A program made the translations under genes and the position numbers. The notes beneath the pieces are model-generated. The model was not told the origin of the DNA. It worked only from the letters and a program-made list of their open reading frames with translations, and did no database searches. A DNA stretch of 18,430 nt from Crocinitomicaceae bacterium (GTDB lineage: Bacteria > Bacteroidota > Bacteroidia > Flavobacteriales_D > Crocinitomicaceae), in NCBI GenBank assembly GCA_015662935.1, contig DQTF01000036.1:1-18430 (forward strand), in the 5' to 3' direction. The stretch's first letter is position 1. Every line of letters begins with the position of its first letter. This document shows positions 1-8,277 of the stretch, piece by piece.

Positions 1-530
1 ATTAGAGAAAGACCTGCTTCCATCATTCTTGCACCACCCGATTTAGAAATAATCATAAAAGGACATTTCTTTTTAATAGAAGCGTCAATCGCACGAGCAA
101 TTTTCTCTCCCATTACTGACCCCATTGATCCTCCAATAAAAGAAAAATCCATAGCAGCAATGATAAAATCTTCTCCATCCAATTTCCCTTGTGCAGTTCT
201 GATTGCATCCTTCAATCCCGTCTTTTCTTGAGAAGCTTTTACACGATCAACGTACTTTTTAGTATCCTCAAATTTTAATGGATCTCCAGAAATCAATTTC
301 GGATTCAATTCTCTAAACTTTCCTTCATCAAAAATGATGTCGAAATATTCTGCAGAACCAATTCTTTCATGATGATTACAACGATCACACACGTAAAAGT
401 TGTTTTTCAAATCATCCGAAGCAAAAATAGTCTTACAATTAGAACATTTTTGCCACAACCCTTCTGGGGTCTCTTTTTTTTCTTTCGTCGAAGTTGTTAT
501 TCCTTCTTTATCTCTTTTAAACCAACTCAT
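1..530 (-). CDS. accD: Acetyl-CoA carboxylase carboxyltransferase subunit beta (partial, C-terminus off the left edge)
   Basis: AccD is the beta half of the carboxyltransferase that moves the carboxyl group from carboxybiotin to acetyl-CoA, giving malonyl-CoA for fatty-acid synthesis; it works in the cytoplasm with AccA. Reading the minus strand from the ATG at 530 gives about 176 residues with no stop before the window ends. Family length is near 285, so about the first 60% is present. The N-terminal zinc ribbon is intact: C29-x2-C32 and C48-x2-C51, within CSNC and CDRC. The crotonase-like fold follows, with the glycine-rich stretch FIGGSMGSVMGEK and the later SGGARMMEAG typical of AccD. The start is 22 bp after the fbaA stop, so the two genes are almost certainly cotranscribed, an arrangement I recall as common in Bacteroidota. 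Identification is firm. Confidence 0.96.
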   Translation of the reverse strand, partial: MSWFKRDKEGITTSTKEKKETPEGLWQKCSNCKTIFASDDLKNNFYVCDRCNHHERIGSAEYFDIIFDEGKFRELNPKLISGDPLKFEDTKKYVDRVKASQEKTGLKDAIRTAQGKLDGEDFIIAAMDFSFIGGSMGSVMGEKIARAIDASIKKKCPFMIISKSGGARMMEAGLSL

Positions 531-552
531 CTGTCAGATTTTAAATTCTTTA

Positions 553-1626
553 TTAATCTTTTAGTGTATTCACATTATTCAAATCAGAAAATGACCTTTC
601 TAATCGTTTAATAAATGTCATCTCTCCTTCTCGTAACCATTTTCTTGGGTCGTAATACTTCTTATTGGGAAGTTCTTCTCCTTCTGGATTTCCAATTTGA
701 GTTTTTAAATAGTTCATTTTAGAACCAAAATAATCTCTTGCACCTTCAGTAAAAGCAAATTGTAAATCAGTATCAATGTTCATTTTTATTACACCATAAC
801 CAATTGCCTCACGAATTTCTTCTAATGTAGAACCTGATCCGCCATGAAATACAAAATCAACTGGATTTTCTCCCGTCGAGAATTTATCTTCAATGTATTT
901 TTGAGAATTATCTAAAATTTTCGGAGTCAATTGCACATTTCCAGGCTTATAAACACCATGCACATTTCCAAAAGAGGCAGCAATTGTAAACCTTGGGCTT
1001 ACTTTTAACAATTCTTCAAATGCGTAGGCAACCTCTGAAGGTTGTGTGTACAATTTGGAAGAATCAACATCTGTATTATCTACACCATCTTCTTCTCCTC
1101 CTGTAATCCCAAGCTCAATTTCTAAAGTCATTCCCATTTTGCTCATTCTTTCCAAATAAGTCTTACAAATAGCAATGTTCTCTTCTAAAGACTCTTCAGA
1201 AAGGTCAATCATATGAGAAGAATACAATGGTTTTCCTGTTTCTGCGAAAAACTTCTCACTCGCATCCAGTAAACCATCAATCCATGGTAACAATTTCTTT
1301 GCTGCATGATCTGTATGAAGAATGACCGTTGCCCCATATAGCTCAGCCAAGTCATGGATATGTTTCGCGCCCGATACTGCTCCTGCAATACTTGCAGAGA
1401 AATCATCATTCATTAATCCTTTTCCTGCATAAAATTGAGCTCCTCCGTTAGAAAACTGAATAATAACTGGAGCATTCATCATTGAAGCAGTTTCCATTAC
1501 TGCATTTACAGTACTTGTACTAGTAACATTAACAGCAGGAAGTGCGAAGCCTTTTTCTTTTGCATAACGAAAAATTCTCTGAACATCTTCTCCTGTTGCA
1601 ACACCTGGTTTAATTCCGTGACTCAT
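553..1626 (-). CDS. fbaA: Class II fructose-bisphosphate aldolase
   Basis: FbaA reversibly cleaves fructose 1,6-bisphosphate into glyceraldehyde 3-phosphate and dihydroxyacetone phosphate in glycolysis and gluconeogenesis, using a zinc ion. The 357-residue product has the usual length of the class IIA type (E. coli-like). Visible motifs are LHTDHAAK with catalytic Asp106 and zinc ligand His107, the acidic ELGITGGEEDG segment around 171-181, zinc ligands His223 (GNVHGVYKPG) and His261 (FHGGSGS), and the phosphate-binding GGSGS (262-266) and NIDTD (283-287). No key residue is missing. The ATG at 1626 gives MSHGIKPG, a standard start for this group. It is first in an operon with accD, with a candidate promoter about 30 nt upstream, and is divergent from the uvrD-like gene across 239 bp. 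Confidence 0.97.
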   Translation of the reverse strand: MSHGIKPGVATGEDVQRIFRYAKEKGFALPAVNVTSTSTVNAVMETASMMNAPVIIQFSNGGAQFYAGKGLMNDDFSASIAGAVSGAKHIHDLAELYGATVILHTDHAAKKLLPWIDGLLDASEKFFAETGKPLYSSHMIDLSEESLEENIAICKTYLERMSKMGMTLEIELGITGGEEDGVDNTDVDSSKLYTQPSEVAYAFEELLKVSPRFTIAASFGNVHGVYKPGNVQLTPKILDNSQKYIEDKFSTGENPVDFVFHGGSGSTLEEIREAIGYGVIKMNIDTDLQFAFTEGARDYFGSKMNYLKTQIGNPEGEELPNKKYYDPRKWLREGEMTFIKRLERSFSDLNNVNTLKD

Positions 1627-1654
1627 ATTCTTTCTTAATTTTAAGTAAGGGATA

Positions 1655-1662
1655 CAAAAGTA
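1655..1662 (-). promoter_or_regulatory. Candidate -7 box for fbaA-accD
   Basis: On the minus strand this reads TACTTTTG, an exact match to the Bacteroidota -7 consensus TAnnTTTG, and lies 28 nt before the fbaA ATG. A TTA (1683-1681) 18 nt upstream could serve as a weak -33 element, where TTG is expected. Assignment rests on motif and position only. Confidence 0.45.
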
Positions 1663-1773
1663 GCAATTAATAATCTAATTTAACCGACGTTTGTGTTAAG
1701 ATTCTATCAAAAAACGAAGCAAATCTTCAAAGAAATCAACAATCAATTGTTCTCTTTTTCTCACTTTTTATCG

Positions 1774-1803
1774 TTTGGATAAGGATAAGAATAATTACAT
1801 TTG
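1774..1803 (+). promoter_or_regulatory. Bacteroidota-type promoter for the uvrD-like gene
   Basis: A -33 element TTTG at 1774-1777 and an exact -7 box TACATTTG at 1796-1803 are separated by 18 nt, fitting the TTG-N17-23-TAnnTTTG consensus described for Flavobacterium and Bacteroides. Transcription would begin near 1810, giving an untranslated leader of about 55 nt before the ATG at 1866. It is the most complete promoter match on the plus strand along with the one at 7407-7438. Confidence 0.6.
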
Positions 1804-1865
1804 TTAGGACGAATGACGCTATCAACCTCTAGTGGTCAATGTTACCAATTTAATACTGATTTTGA

Positions 1866-4145
1866 ATGAGTTACCTTGATGAATTAAATGAGAGTCAGCG
1901 CGTTGCTGTTGAGAATATTCACGGACCGACAATGGTGATTGCTGGTGCAGGATCCGGTAAAACGAGAGTTTTGACCTACCGAATTGCTCACATGATGGAG
2001 AATAAGATTGATCCTTTCAATATTATGGCATTGACTTTTACCAATAAAGCTGCAAAAGAAATGACGCAGAGAATTGGAGAAATCGTTGGCGATGGAGAAG
2101 CTAGAAATATCACAATGGGTACTTTTCACTCCGTTTTTTCAAGAATTCTCCGATATAATGCCGATAGGTTAGGGTATCCTAGCAACTTTACAATCTATGA
2201 CACACAAGATTCTAAAAGCCTTCTAAAAGAAATTTTAAAAGGGTTTAGTTTAGATGATAAGGCATATAAAGTTTCCAATGTTTTAGGGAGGATTTCTTCT
2301 GCAAAAAACAATTTAATTTCTCCAGACGATTACAGTAACAATGCTAACATTCAATCAGAAGATAAGATGTCAAAGCGGCCAGAAATGGCTAAAATATACC
2401 GAGCATATGCAAAAAGATGTTTCAATGCAGGAGCGATGGATTTTGATGATTTACTGTACCAAACCAATGTCTTATTAAGAGATTTTCCAGATGTTCTTGC
2501 TCATTACCAACAGAAGTTTCAATACATTTTAGTAGATGAGTACCAAGATACGAACTACTCTCAATATCTTATTGTAAAAAAACTGGCTGCTGTCTATGAA
2601 AATATTTGCGTAGTGGGTGATGATGCACAAAGTATCTATTCTTTTAGGGGAGCAAATATTCAAAACATCTTAAATTTTAAGAAGGATTATCCTGATTTTA
2701 AGCTTTTTAAGCTGGAACAGAATTACAGAAGCACGAAGAACATCGTACAAGCTGCCAATGGTGTCATTGCAAGAAATAAAGATCAAATAAAGAAAACCGT
2801 TTGGACAGATAATGTAGAAGGAGACAAAATTACGGTTGTCCGAACGCTAACAGATAATGAAGAAGGTCGGGTTGTTATCAATAAGATATTTGATAAAAGT
2901 AAAAATGAGGGTTTAGGTTATAAAAACTTTGCAATTCTTTACCGAACTAACCGCCAATCTAGAACATTTGAAGAGACACTCAGAAAATTAAGTATTCCTT
3001 ACCGAATATACGGTGGTTTATCATTCTACCAAAGAAAGGAAATTAAAGATTTACTGGCTTATTTTAGACTAACAGCGAATCCTCATGACAATGAAGCGAT
3101 AAAAAGAGTCATTAATTATCCAAAGCGAGGAATTGGTGCAACTTCAATGCAAAAGGTTCTTATTGCTGCCAATGAGTATGGCGTAAGCTTTTGGGATGTC
3201 ATCAATGATTTTCAAACTTATCCGGTCGACATCAACAATGGAACAATAAACAAAATGTTAGACTTTGCAACGATGATTAAAAGTTTCGCTGCACAACTAG
3301 ACAGGTTAGATGCCAACATTCTCGCTGAAGAAATTGCAAAAACTTCTGGTATTCTAAAAGAATTGAGAACTGATAAAGACAAAGGACCTGAAGAAGTCGA
3401 GCGTTATCAGAATATTGAAGAATTAATATCTGCCATCCAAACATTTGTTGAAGGACAAATTGAAGGAGAATCTAAATCACTTTCTGAATTCATGCTAGAT
3501 GTTGCATTATTGACTGATGCCGAAGAAGACAATAAAATAGATCCAGATCATGTCACGTTAATGACCATTCACTCAAGTAAAGGATTAGAATTCCCTCATG
3601 TTTACCTTGTTGGACTGGAAGAAAACCTGTTTCCTTCTCAATTAGCGCTGAATTCAAGAACAGAACTGGAAGAAGAAAGGCGTTTATTTTACGTTGCTAT
3701 TACCAGAGCAAAAGACACGTGCACTTTATCTTATTCTAATTCACGTTTTCAATGGGGGAAGCTTATCACTTGTGAAGCTAGTCGTTTTATTGACGAGGTT
3801 GACGATAAGTTCTTAAGCTTTGAAACTCCTGAAAGAATGGGAGGGCGTTCCTTAAACAATAGAGGTTCTAGCTTTGATAGATCATTCACTGGAGGTTTGA
3901 ACAAATCATTTACCTCAAAATCACTTAAGCCAATTAATTCTATTAATTCTAAATCTTCCATAAAAGGATCTTCAGAGTTAGAAATAAAAGTAGGATATAA
4001 CGTTGAACATGACCGTTTTGGAAAAGGTAAAATAATTAAACTAGAAGGTGCTGATGCTGACAAAAAAGCAACTATCTTCTTTCCTAATCATGGTTCAAAA
4101 ACAGTATTATTGCGTTTTGCCAACTTGAAAATATTGGATTTTTAA
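1866..4145 (+). CDS. uvrD: UvrD/PcrA-family superfamily 1A DNA helicase
   Basis: This is a 3'-5' ATP-driven DNA helicase of the UvrD/PcrA/Rep family, which works in nucleotide-excision and mismatch repair and clears protein roadblocks. At 759 residues it has the normal length. All SF1A motifs are visible: Walker A AGAGSGKT (26-33), motif Ia LTFTNKAAKEM (about 56-66), motif II DEYQD (224-228), motif III GDDAQSIYSFRGA (251-263), QNYRS of motif IV (about 284), motif V TIHSSKGLEFPHVYLVGLEE (about 566-585) and motif VI RRLFYVAITRAK (about 605-616). A Ser/Asn-rich linker of about 70 residues leads to a C-terminal Tudor-like segment (VGYNVEHDRFGKGKI), the PcrA/UvrD RNA-polymerase-contacting module in studied homologues. 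It begins behind a promoter at 1774-1803 and is followed 68 bp later by a small exported-protein gene. UvrD and PcrA cannot be separated by eye. Confidence 0.95.
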   Translation: MSYLDELNESQRVAVENIHGPTMVIAGAGSGKTRVLTYRIAHMMENKIDPFNIMALTFTNKAAKEMTQRIGEIVGDGEARNITMGTFHSVFSRILRYNADRLGYPSNFTIYDTQDSKSLLKEILKGFSLDDKAYKVSNVLGRISSAKNNLISPDDYSNNANIQSEDKMSKRPEMAKIYRAYAKRCFNAGAMDFDDLLYQTNVLLRDFPDVLAHYQQKFQYILVDEYQDTNYSQYLIVKKLAAVYENICVVGDDAQSIYSFRGANIQNILNFKKDYPDFKLFKLEQNYRSTKNIVQAANGVIARNKDQIKKTVWTDNVEGDKITVVRTLTDNEEGRVVINKIFDKSKNEGLGYKNFAILYRTNRQSRTFEETLRKLSIPYRIYGGLSFYQRKEIKDLLAYFRLTANPHDNEAIKRVINYPKRGIGATSMQKVLIAANEYGVSFWDVINDFQTYPVDINNGTINKMLDFATMIKSFAAQLDRLDANILAEEIAKTSGILKELRTDKDKGPEEVERYQNIEELISAIQTFVEGQIEGESKSLSEFMLDVALLTDAEEDNKIDPDHVTLMTIHSSKGLEFPHVYLVGLEENLFPSQLALNSRTELEEERRLFYVAITRAKDTCTLSYSNSRFQWGKLITCEASRFIDEVDDKFLSFETPERMGGRSLNNRGSSFDRSFTGGLNKSFTSKSLKPINSINSKSSIKGSSELEIKVGYNVEHDRFGKGKIIKLEGADADKKATIFFPNHGSKTVLLRFANLKILDF

Positions 4146-4213
4146 TAGCTAGATAAATTCTCGGCAAACTTTTTGCTAACCAAATACGTATTATAACTAG
4201 AAAATATTTTATT

Positions 4214-4795
4214 ATGAAAATAGCAGCTTTTTTTATCGCACTATTAACCTTCTCCACTTTAAACGCACAATTGGATCAAGTAAAATTCAAAGAAGCAGCT
4301 TTTGAAAATGGAATGATGTACCCTATTGCAGTTGTTTTAGGAGATAAAACCGTTGAAGACAACATCAATAAGCATCTACAAAGTCAGATACAAGATCTAA
4401 AAGATGCAGATTTCTGCATTGGTCAATATGGTTTTGTGCAGAAAGGGGCACATCTACAAGTTCATATCTTTTGTAATTGCATTGATTTTGATGAAAGTCA
4501 GAATAGGTATTTCTTATACAATTCTCAATCAGGAGATAATGTAAGTTACAGTGATTTATTGAATCCTAAGAAAATAAAAATTACAACGACATTTCTTATC
4601 AACAAAGCCAAAACAACAAATAATATTTCAGATGCTGATATCCAATCAATTCAAGAAAAGAACTTAGATGCTTTTAAAATTATCTTTAAACGAGAAGGAA
4701 TGGATTTATGGTTGAAAAGTGAATATTGGGGAGAGAAACCACTATTTATTGCTTGGGGAGAAATGAAAGAAATGATGAAGTATAGTTTCATTTAG
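4214..4795 (+). CDS. Small exported protein, possibly DUF3298/RsiV-like
   Basis: I do not firmly recognise this 193-residue protein. It starts with a clear type I signal peptide (MKIAAFFIALLTFSTLNA, cleavage likely before QLDQ), so it is expected in the periplasm or outside the cell. The body has a segment with 'VEDNINKHLQSQI' (about 47-59) and a later 'YFLYNSQSGDNVSYSDLLNPKK' type stretch. That order loosely resembles DUF3298/RsiV-like proteins, where a conserved 'tG..ls..dlf' segment follows a paired-strand region; this is inference. Three cysteines (in DFCIGQ and FCNCID) could be oxidised or bind metal. No promoter was found in the 68-bp gap after the helicase gene, so cotranscription is possible. 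Its TAG stop overlaps the TAA of the convergent tamL-like gene. Confidence 0.8.
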   Translation: MKIAAFFIALLTFSTLNAQLDQVKFKEAAFENGMMYPIAVVLGDKTVEDNINKHLQSQIQDLKDADFCIGQYGFVQKGAHLQVHIFCNCIDFDESQNRYFLYNSQSGDNVSYSDLLNPKKIKITTTFLINKAKTTNNISDADIQSIQEKNLDAFKIIFKREGMDLWLKSEYWGEKPLFIAWGEMKEMMKYSFI

Positions 4796-7449
4796 AACGG
4801 ATATCCAATTCCAAAGTTAAAGGATGGAACAAATGGCTTAGGCAAATATTGCTCGTAGTTCGCTCCAAAAAATGCCAGCCCCTCATCTAAGTATGCTTGT
4901 CTTGATTGAAAAATCCATTGAGAACCTTTTGGTAATGCTGGATTCTTTAGAGGAAACCCGACATCAACTCTTACAATAAAATAATCAAGATCAAGTCGTA
5001 ATCCAAAACCTGCTGCAAAAGCAATTTCATTGAGCATGTTTTTTGAAACTTGACCTCCTACTCTATTTGGATCATTTAATGCTGTCCAAACATTACCAGC
5101 ATCTACAAACAAAGCTCCTTTAAATAAAGAAGTAAATGCAAATCTAAATTCTGCGGAAGAACCTAGCCTTAAATCGCCTACTTGTGTCGCTGAACGATTC
5201 GTATCAAGATAATATTTATAAGAACCAGGACCCAGCGACCTTGCTCTCCATCCTCTATTGTCATTTGCACCACCAGCAAAAAAACTATAATCGTACGGAA
5301 GAGAAGTTTTAGTATTACCGTAAGGCAAACCTCCACCAATCACAGCTCTGAAATTGAAACTCTTCTCTTTTCCGAGAGGTTTTGAGAAAATCAATTCATT
5401 ATCCAATCTCGTAAACTGAGCGTAAGCAATTCCAAAAAGTCCATATTGCCCATTCGGGATAGTGTCTTGACTTCCTTGAAACAAGGAAACGATATTTCCT
5501 GCGGGATCAAATGAAGAACTAAAATAAAGTTGAGAATTTCCTTTTCTTTTTTCTTTCTCTTTGATGTTGTATTCAAACTTAAATTTGAAATCTTGCCAAA
5601 TAAATTGATTGCTATAGGTATTGAGTAAGAATAAATCATTTAAAGCTGTTAATTTCGATTCAAAATCATTGCTTTTATCAATGTTTACAAATTTAATCGC
5701 AGAAAGCCCTGGCAAACCCATTTCAAAAATCATGGTTTTCCGAGAATGAAACTGATACGTATAATTCATTTGAAATGTCCCTCTGGTAAAATCTGTTCTT
5801 TTCTGAAAATTATATGCTGTAGAAATTATCGTTCTAGGTCTTAGTTTTTTTGAGATTTTCGTCATTTTTAATGGGAAAAGCCCCGGTATTTGCAATTTAA
5901 CACTTGGTCCTATTTCAAAGGTATTAAAACTTCTTCCTGCTGTTTTGATTTTCTCTCCGTCAATTGTTTCATCAAAAACAGGTGGTTGCGACTCAAATCC
6001 CCCAGAAAGAGAAACCGTTAATTTCTCTGCTCCTCTAAATAAATTTCGGTTGATGTAGTTGATGGTTGCAGCGACTCCTAAAAAACCATTTGAATTGGTT
6101 GCTCGAGGTTCAAAACCGAAAGTTTGTTTTTTGCTAGGTATTAAATAATAATGCGCATTGAGACAACCTATTCCTTCGTATTCAACTAATTCCGTTTTTA
6201 CTGCTTGAAACAAATCTAAACGCAATAAGCTCAAATACGTCTGTTCCAATTTCCATTCAGAATACAATTTATCGATTTCTAAATAATTTTGTGCTTCTAA
6301 AATTTGCGGTTTGATATGCAAAGGTCCATTGTGCAGAATAAGAGCAGTTCTTGAAGGATCTATAACCTTATCTCGTCTAGACAATACTTGTGCATAATAA
6401 GTTGTATCAATTGTTCTTAAAAATTGGCCATCATAAATTGACAGATCTCTTTCTAGTAAATCATTTTTAAATGACCCTTCATAATAAATCGAATCTGCTA
6501 CATGAAATATCACCTTATTAATAAATGACTCTTGGTGTTTAATTCTTAAAACAGAATCTCTTCCAGCTTGCGATTGAATGTATCTATCTCCAAAATGAAC
6601 TCCTACATTAACTGTTAAATTCCTTCGGTTTGTATCTACATAGAACTTAATATGATTAGAACTAAAACCATAAACACCTTGATTTCTCATGTATTTTGCA
6701 ACACGGTATCGGTGATAATCGAGCAAATCACTATCAAATGGTAATCCTTCAATAGTGTTATTGTCATTTCTATTGAGGTATGCTTTGTACTTAGTTTTAA
6801 TTAAGTCGTTCTCCACCAGCATATAAACGCTGTCTATAACGAATTTCTCACCTGTTACTACATGATAAGTTGCTACACATTTTCTGTTCTTTTTAAAATC
6901 AACAAAGCCTTTAACTTCTCCATAGTAATACCCTTTTTTCTTTAAATACCCTTCTAGTTGATTGATTGATTTTGAGTACAGAGCACTATCAAATACAACC
7001 GGTGGTTTTCCTATTTTATACTTATACCACTCTCTCAAAAACTTTCTTGGAGAAATTGTATCCTTTAACGGAATAATCTTTTCTGTATAATGAGTTCGAT
7101 TTTTTCTTCTCGACTTTGCTATTCTTTTCGTATTAATTTCCGTTTGTCGAGCAATTATTTTATTATTTTTTTCATTCAACTGTTGATTCTTTCTCAATCG
7201 TTTATTAGCGACTTTAGCAGAATCTACAAGGTTATAAGCCATTAATTTCCATTTCACTCCTACTCTTTTATAATTAGGTTGTTGACGTAAAACTTCGTTT
7301 AATTCATCCTTCTCCAGCTTATCACCAGTAACAATGATTTCATTCTTTTTGAGAAGGAATTGCCCATCAGGAACATACTTTGTTTGTTTACAGGCAATCA
7401 ATACAATTGCAAGAATTAGTAAAATATATGTATGTTTGGTCTTTATCAA
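4792..7449 (-). CDS. tamL: TamL-type outer-membrane lipoprotein of the Omp85/TamA family
   Basis: TamL is the Bacteroidota lipidated form of TamA, an Omp85 barrel that, with TamB, helps move or insert outer-membrane proteins and lipids. The 885-residue product begins with a lipoprotein signal whose lipobox ends at Cys20 (IVLIAC), followed by KQTKYVPDGQFLLKKN, the signature N-terminus of this group. A long POTRA-like region (about 25-400) precedes the D15/Omp85 barrel (about 440-885). The barrel has the RSF/ERGWRARSLGPG-like lid motif (here 'NDNRGWRARSLGPG'), a DxGNVW strand, and a C-terminal phenylalanine in FGIGYPF that fits a BAM recognition signal. A basic coiled stretch (about 80-120) is rich in Lys and Arg. 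No tamB is within the window. It is divergent from the RNA methyltransferase gene with only 35 bp between starts. The family is sure; TamL over another Omp85 is likely. Confidence 0.88.
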   Translation of the reverse strand: MIKTKHTYILLILAIVLIACKQTKYVPDGQFLLKKNEIIVTGDKLEKDELNEVLRQQPNYKRVGVKWKLMAYNLVDSAKVANKRLRKNQQLNEKNNKIIARQTEINTKRIAKSRRKNRTHYTEKIIPLKDTISPRKFLREWYKYKIGKPPVVFDSALYSKSINQLEGYLKKKGYYYGEVKGFVDFKKNRKCVATYHVVTGEKFVIDSVYMLVENDLIKTKYKAYLNRNDNNTIEGLPFDSDLLDYHRYRVAKYMRNQGVYGFSSNHIKFYVDTNRRNLTVNVGVHFGDRYIQSQAGRDSVLRIKHQESFINKVIFHVADSIYYEGSFKNDLLERDLSIYDGQFLRTIDTTYYAQVLSRRDKVIDPSRTALILHNGPLHIKPQILEAQNYLEIDKLYSEWKLEQTYLSLLRLDLFQAVKTELVEYEGIGCLNAHYYLIPSKKQTFGFEPRATNSNGFLGVAATINYINRNLFRGAEKLTVSLSGGFESQPPVFDETIDGEKIKTAGRSFNTFEIGPSVKLQIPGLFPLKMTKISKKLRPRTIISTAYNFQKRTDFTRGTFQMNYTYQFHSRKTMIFEMGLPGLSAIKFVNIDKSNDFESKLTALNDLFLLNTYSNQFIWQDFKFKFEYNIKEKEKRKGNSQLYFSSSFDPAGNIVSLFQGSQDTIPNGQYGLFGIAYAQFTRLDNELIFSKPLGKEKSFNFRAVIGGGLPYGNTKTSLPYDYSFFAGGANDNRGWRARSLGPGSYKYYLDTNRSATQVGDLRLGSSAEFRFAFTSLFKGALFVDAGNVWTALNDPNRVGGQVSKNMLNEIAFAAGFGLRLDLDYFIVRVDVGFPLKNPALPKGSQWIFQSRQAYLDEGLAFFGANYEQYLPKPFVPSFNFGIGYPF
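7407..7438 (+). promoter_or_regulatory. Candidate promoter for the RNA methyltransferase, inside tamL
   Basis: TTG at 7407-7409 and an exact -7 box TATGTTTG at 7431-7438 are separated by 21 nt, an excellent fit to the Bacteroidota consensus. Transcription would start near 7445, leaving about 40 nt before the TTG start codon at 7485. The whole element lies within the signal-peptide codons of the divergent tamL-like gene. Confidence 0.5.
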
Positions 7450-7467
7450 TCTTTTGGTTTAATTGAA

Positions 7468-7475
7468 CAAAAATA
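7468..7475 (-). promoter_or_regulatory. Candidate -7 box for the tamL-like gene
   Basis: The minus strand reads TATTTTTG here, an exact TAnnTTTG match 18 nt before the ATG at 7449, implying a leader of only about 10 nt. No convincing TTG -33 element is present at the expected distance. The sequence is A/T-rich, so chance matches are a concern. Confidence 0.35.
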
Positions 7476-7484
7476 ATAAAAGCT

Positions 7485-8204
7485 TTGTTGGAAACACTTT
7501 CTAAAAATAAGATTAAATGGATTCGCTCTCTACAACGGAAAAAAAACCGTGATATTGAGCAACTTTTTATTGTAGAAGGAGAAAAAATGGTGAGAGAACT
7601 TATCGAACAACATTCTGAACAAATAGAATGTGTAATCTCAACAGATACCGACTTCTCATTCAATGGTTTATCTTACCATGCAAGTAAAAAATCAATGGAA
7701 GAGATCAGCAGTTTAAAAACTCCTAATAAGCTTCTGGCAGTCGTTAAGATAATAAAAGACAAACAAATTGATGCCCAATTCATTCTTGCACTAGACGATA
7801 TTCAAGACCCTGGTAATATGGGGACTATCTTACGAATTGCGGATTGGTTTGGAGTTGATAAAATCATTTGCTCAAAGAATACTGTTGACATTTACAATTC
7901 TAAAGTTGTTCAAGCAAGTATGGGGTCGATTTTTAGAATACCAACAGAGTATTGTCAATTAGAAGATTACCTTTCCAAAATAGAACTACCGATTTATGGA
8001 GCATTGCTAGACGGTGAAAATATTTACACAAAAACGTTAGAAAGAAAAGGTGTTATTATTCTCGGGAATGAAGGGAGTGGAATCTCTGAGTCTGTTCAAG
8101 AATTCATTCAAGAAGCCATTAATATCCCTAGGTTTGGACAAGCAGAATCTTTGAATGTTGCCATCGCTGGGTCTATCATTCTATCAGAATTCTCCAGAAG
8201 ATAA
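7485..8204 (+). CDS. TrmH/SpoU-family RNA 2'-O-methyltransferase
   Basis: This is a SPOUT-class methyltransferase that uses S-adenosylmethionine to methylate a ribose 2'-hydroxyl in rRNA or tRNA; the exact target is unknown. The 239-residue protein has the N-terminal substrate-binding domain (FIVEGEKMVREL, 28-39) and the three SpoU motifs of the knotted domain: DPGNMGT with following Arg117 (108-117), ILGNEGSGIS (192-201) and NIPRFGQAESLNVAIAGS (213-230). Catalytic and SAM-binding residues appear intact. The start must be TTG at 7485 (or the adjacent TTG at 7488): an in-frame TGA lies at 7464-7466, and the first ATG would remove the conserved substrate-binding segment. It is divergent from the tamL-like gene and 73 bp upstream of the histidine kinase gene. 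Confidence 0.93.
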   Translation: MLETLSKNKIKWIRSLQRKKNRDIEQLFIVEGEKMVRELIEQHSEQIECVISTDTDFSFNGLSYHASKKSMEEISSLKTPNKLLAVVKIIKDKQIDAQFILALDDIQDPGNMGTILRIADWFGVDKIICSKNTVDIYNSKVVQASMGSIFRIPTEYCQLEDYLSKIELPIYGALLDGENIYTKTLERKGVIILGNEGSGISESVQEFIQEAINIPRFGQAESLNVAIAGSIILSEFSRR

Positions 8205-8252
8205 TATTGCGTTAAAAAAAGTTAAGCAAGTAATCCTTATCTGAATATCTCT

Positions 8253-8260
8253 TACATTCG
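8253..8260 (+). promoter_or_regulatory. Candidate -7 box (TAnnTTCG variant) for the two-component operon
   Basis: TACATTCG differs from TAnnTTTG at one position and lies 17 nt before the TTG start of the histidine kinase gene. The same variant occurs at the same distance before the Wzz-like and ftsK genes. No clear -33 TTG is seen. Confidence 0.35.
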
Positions 8261-8277
8261 TTAACAAATAGTTTCTA

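Noticed and set aside
369..611. Plus-strand frame of 80 codons across the accD-fbaA junction
   Set aside because: Phe-rich product antisense to accD and the fbaA end, no promoter, no recognisable protein; a shadow frame.
1816..1835. Near-palindrome around ACCTCTAGTGGT in the uvrD leader, considered as an operator
   Set aside because: Only ACC/GGT and the CTAG core match symmetrically; no second copy seen at other promoters.
4164..4177. Short hairpin GCAAA-ctt-TTTGC after the helicase gene
   Set aside because: Five A/T-rich base pairs and no following T tract; not distinguishable from chance.
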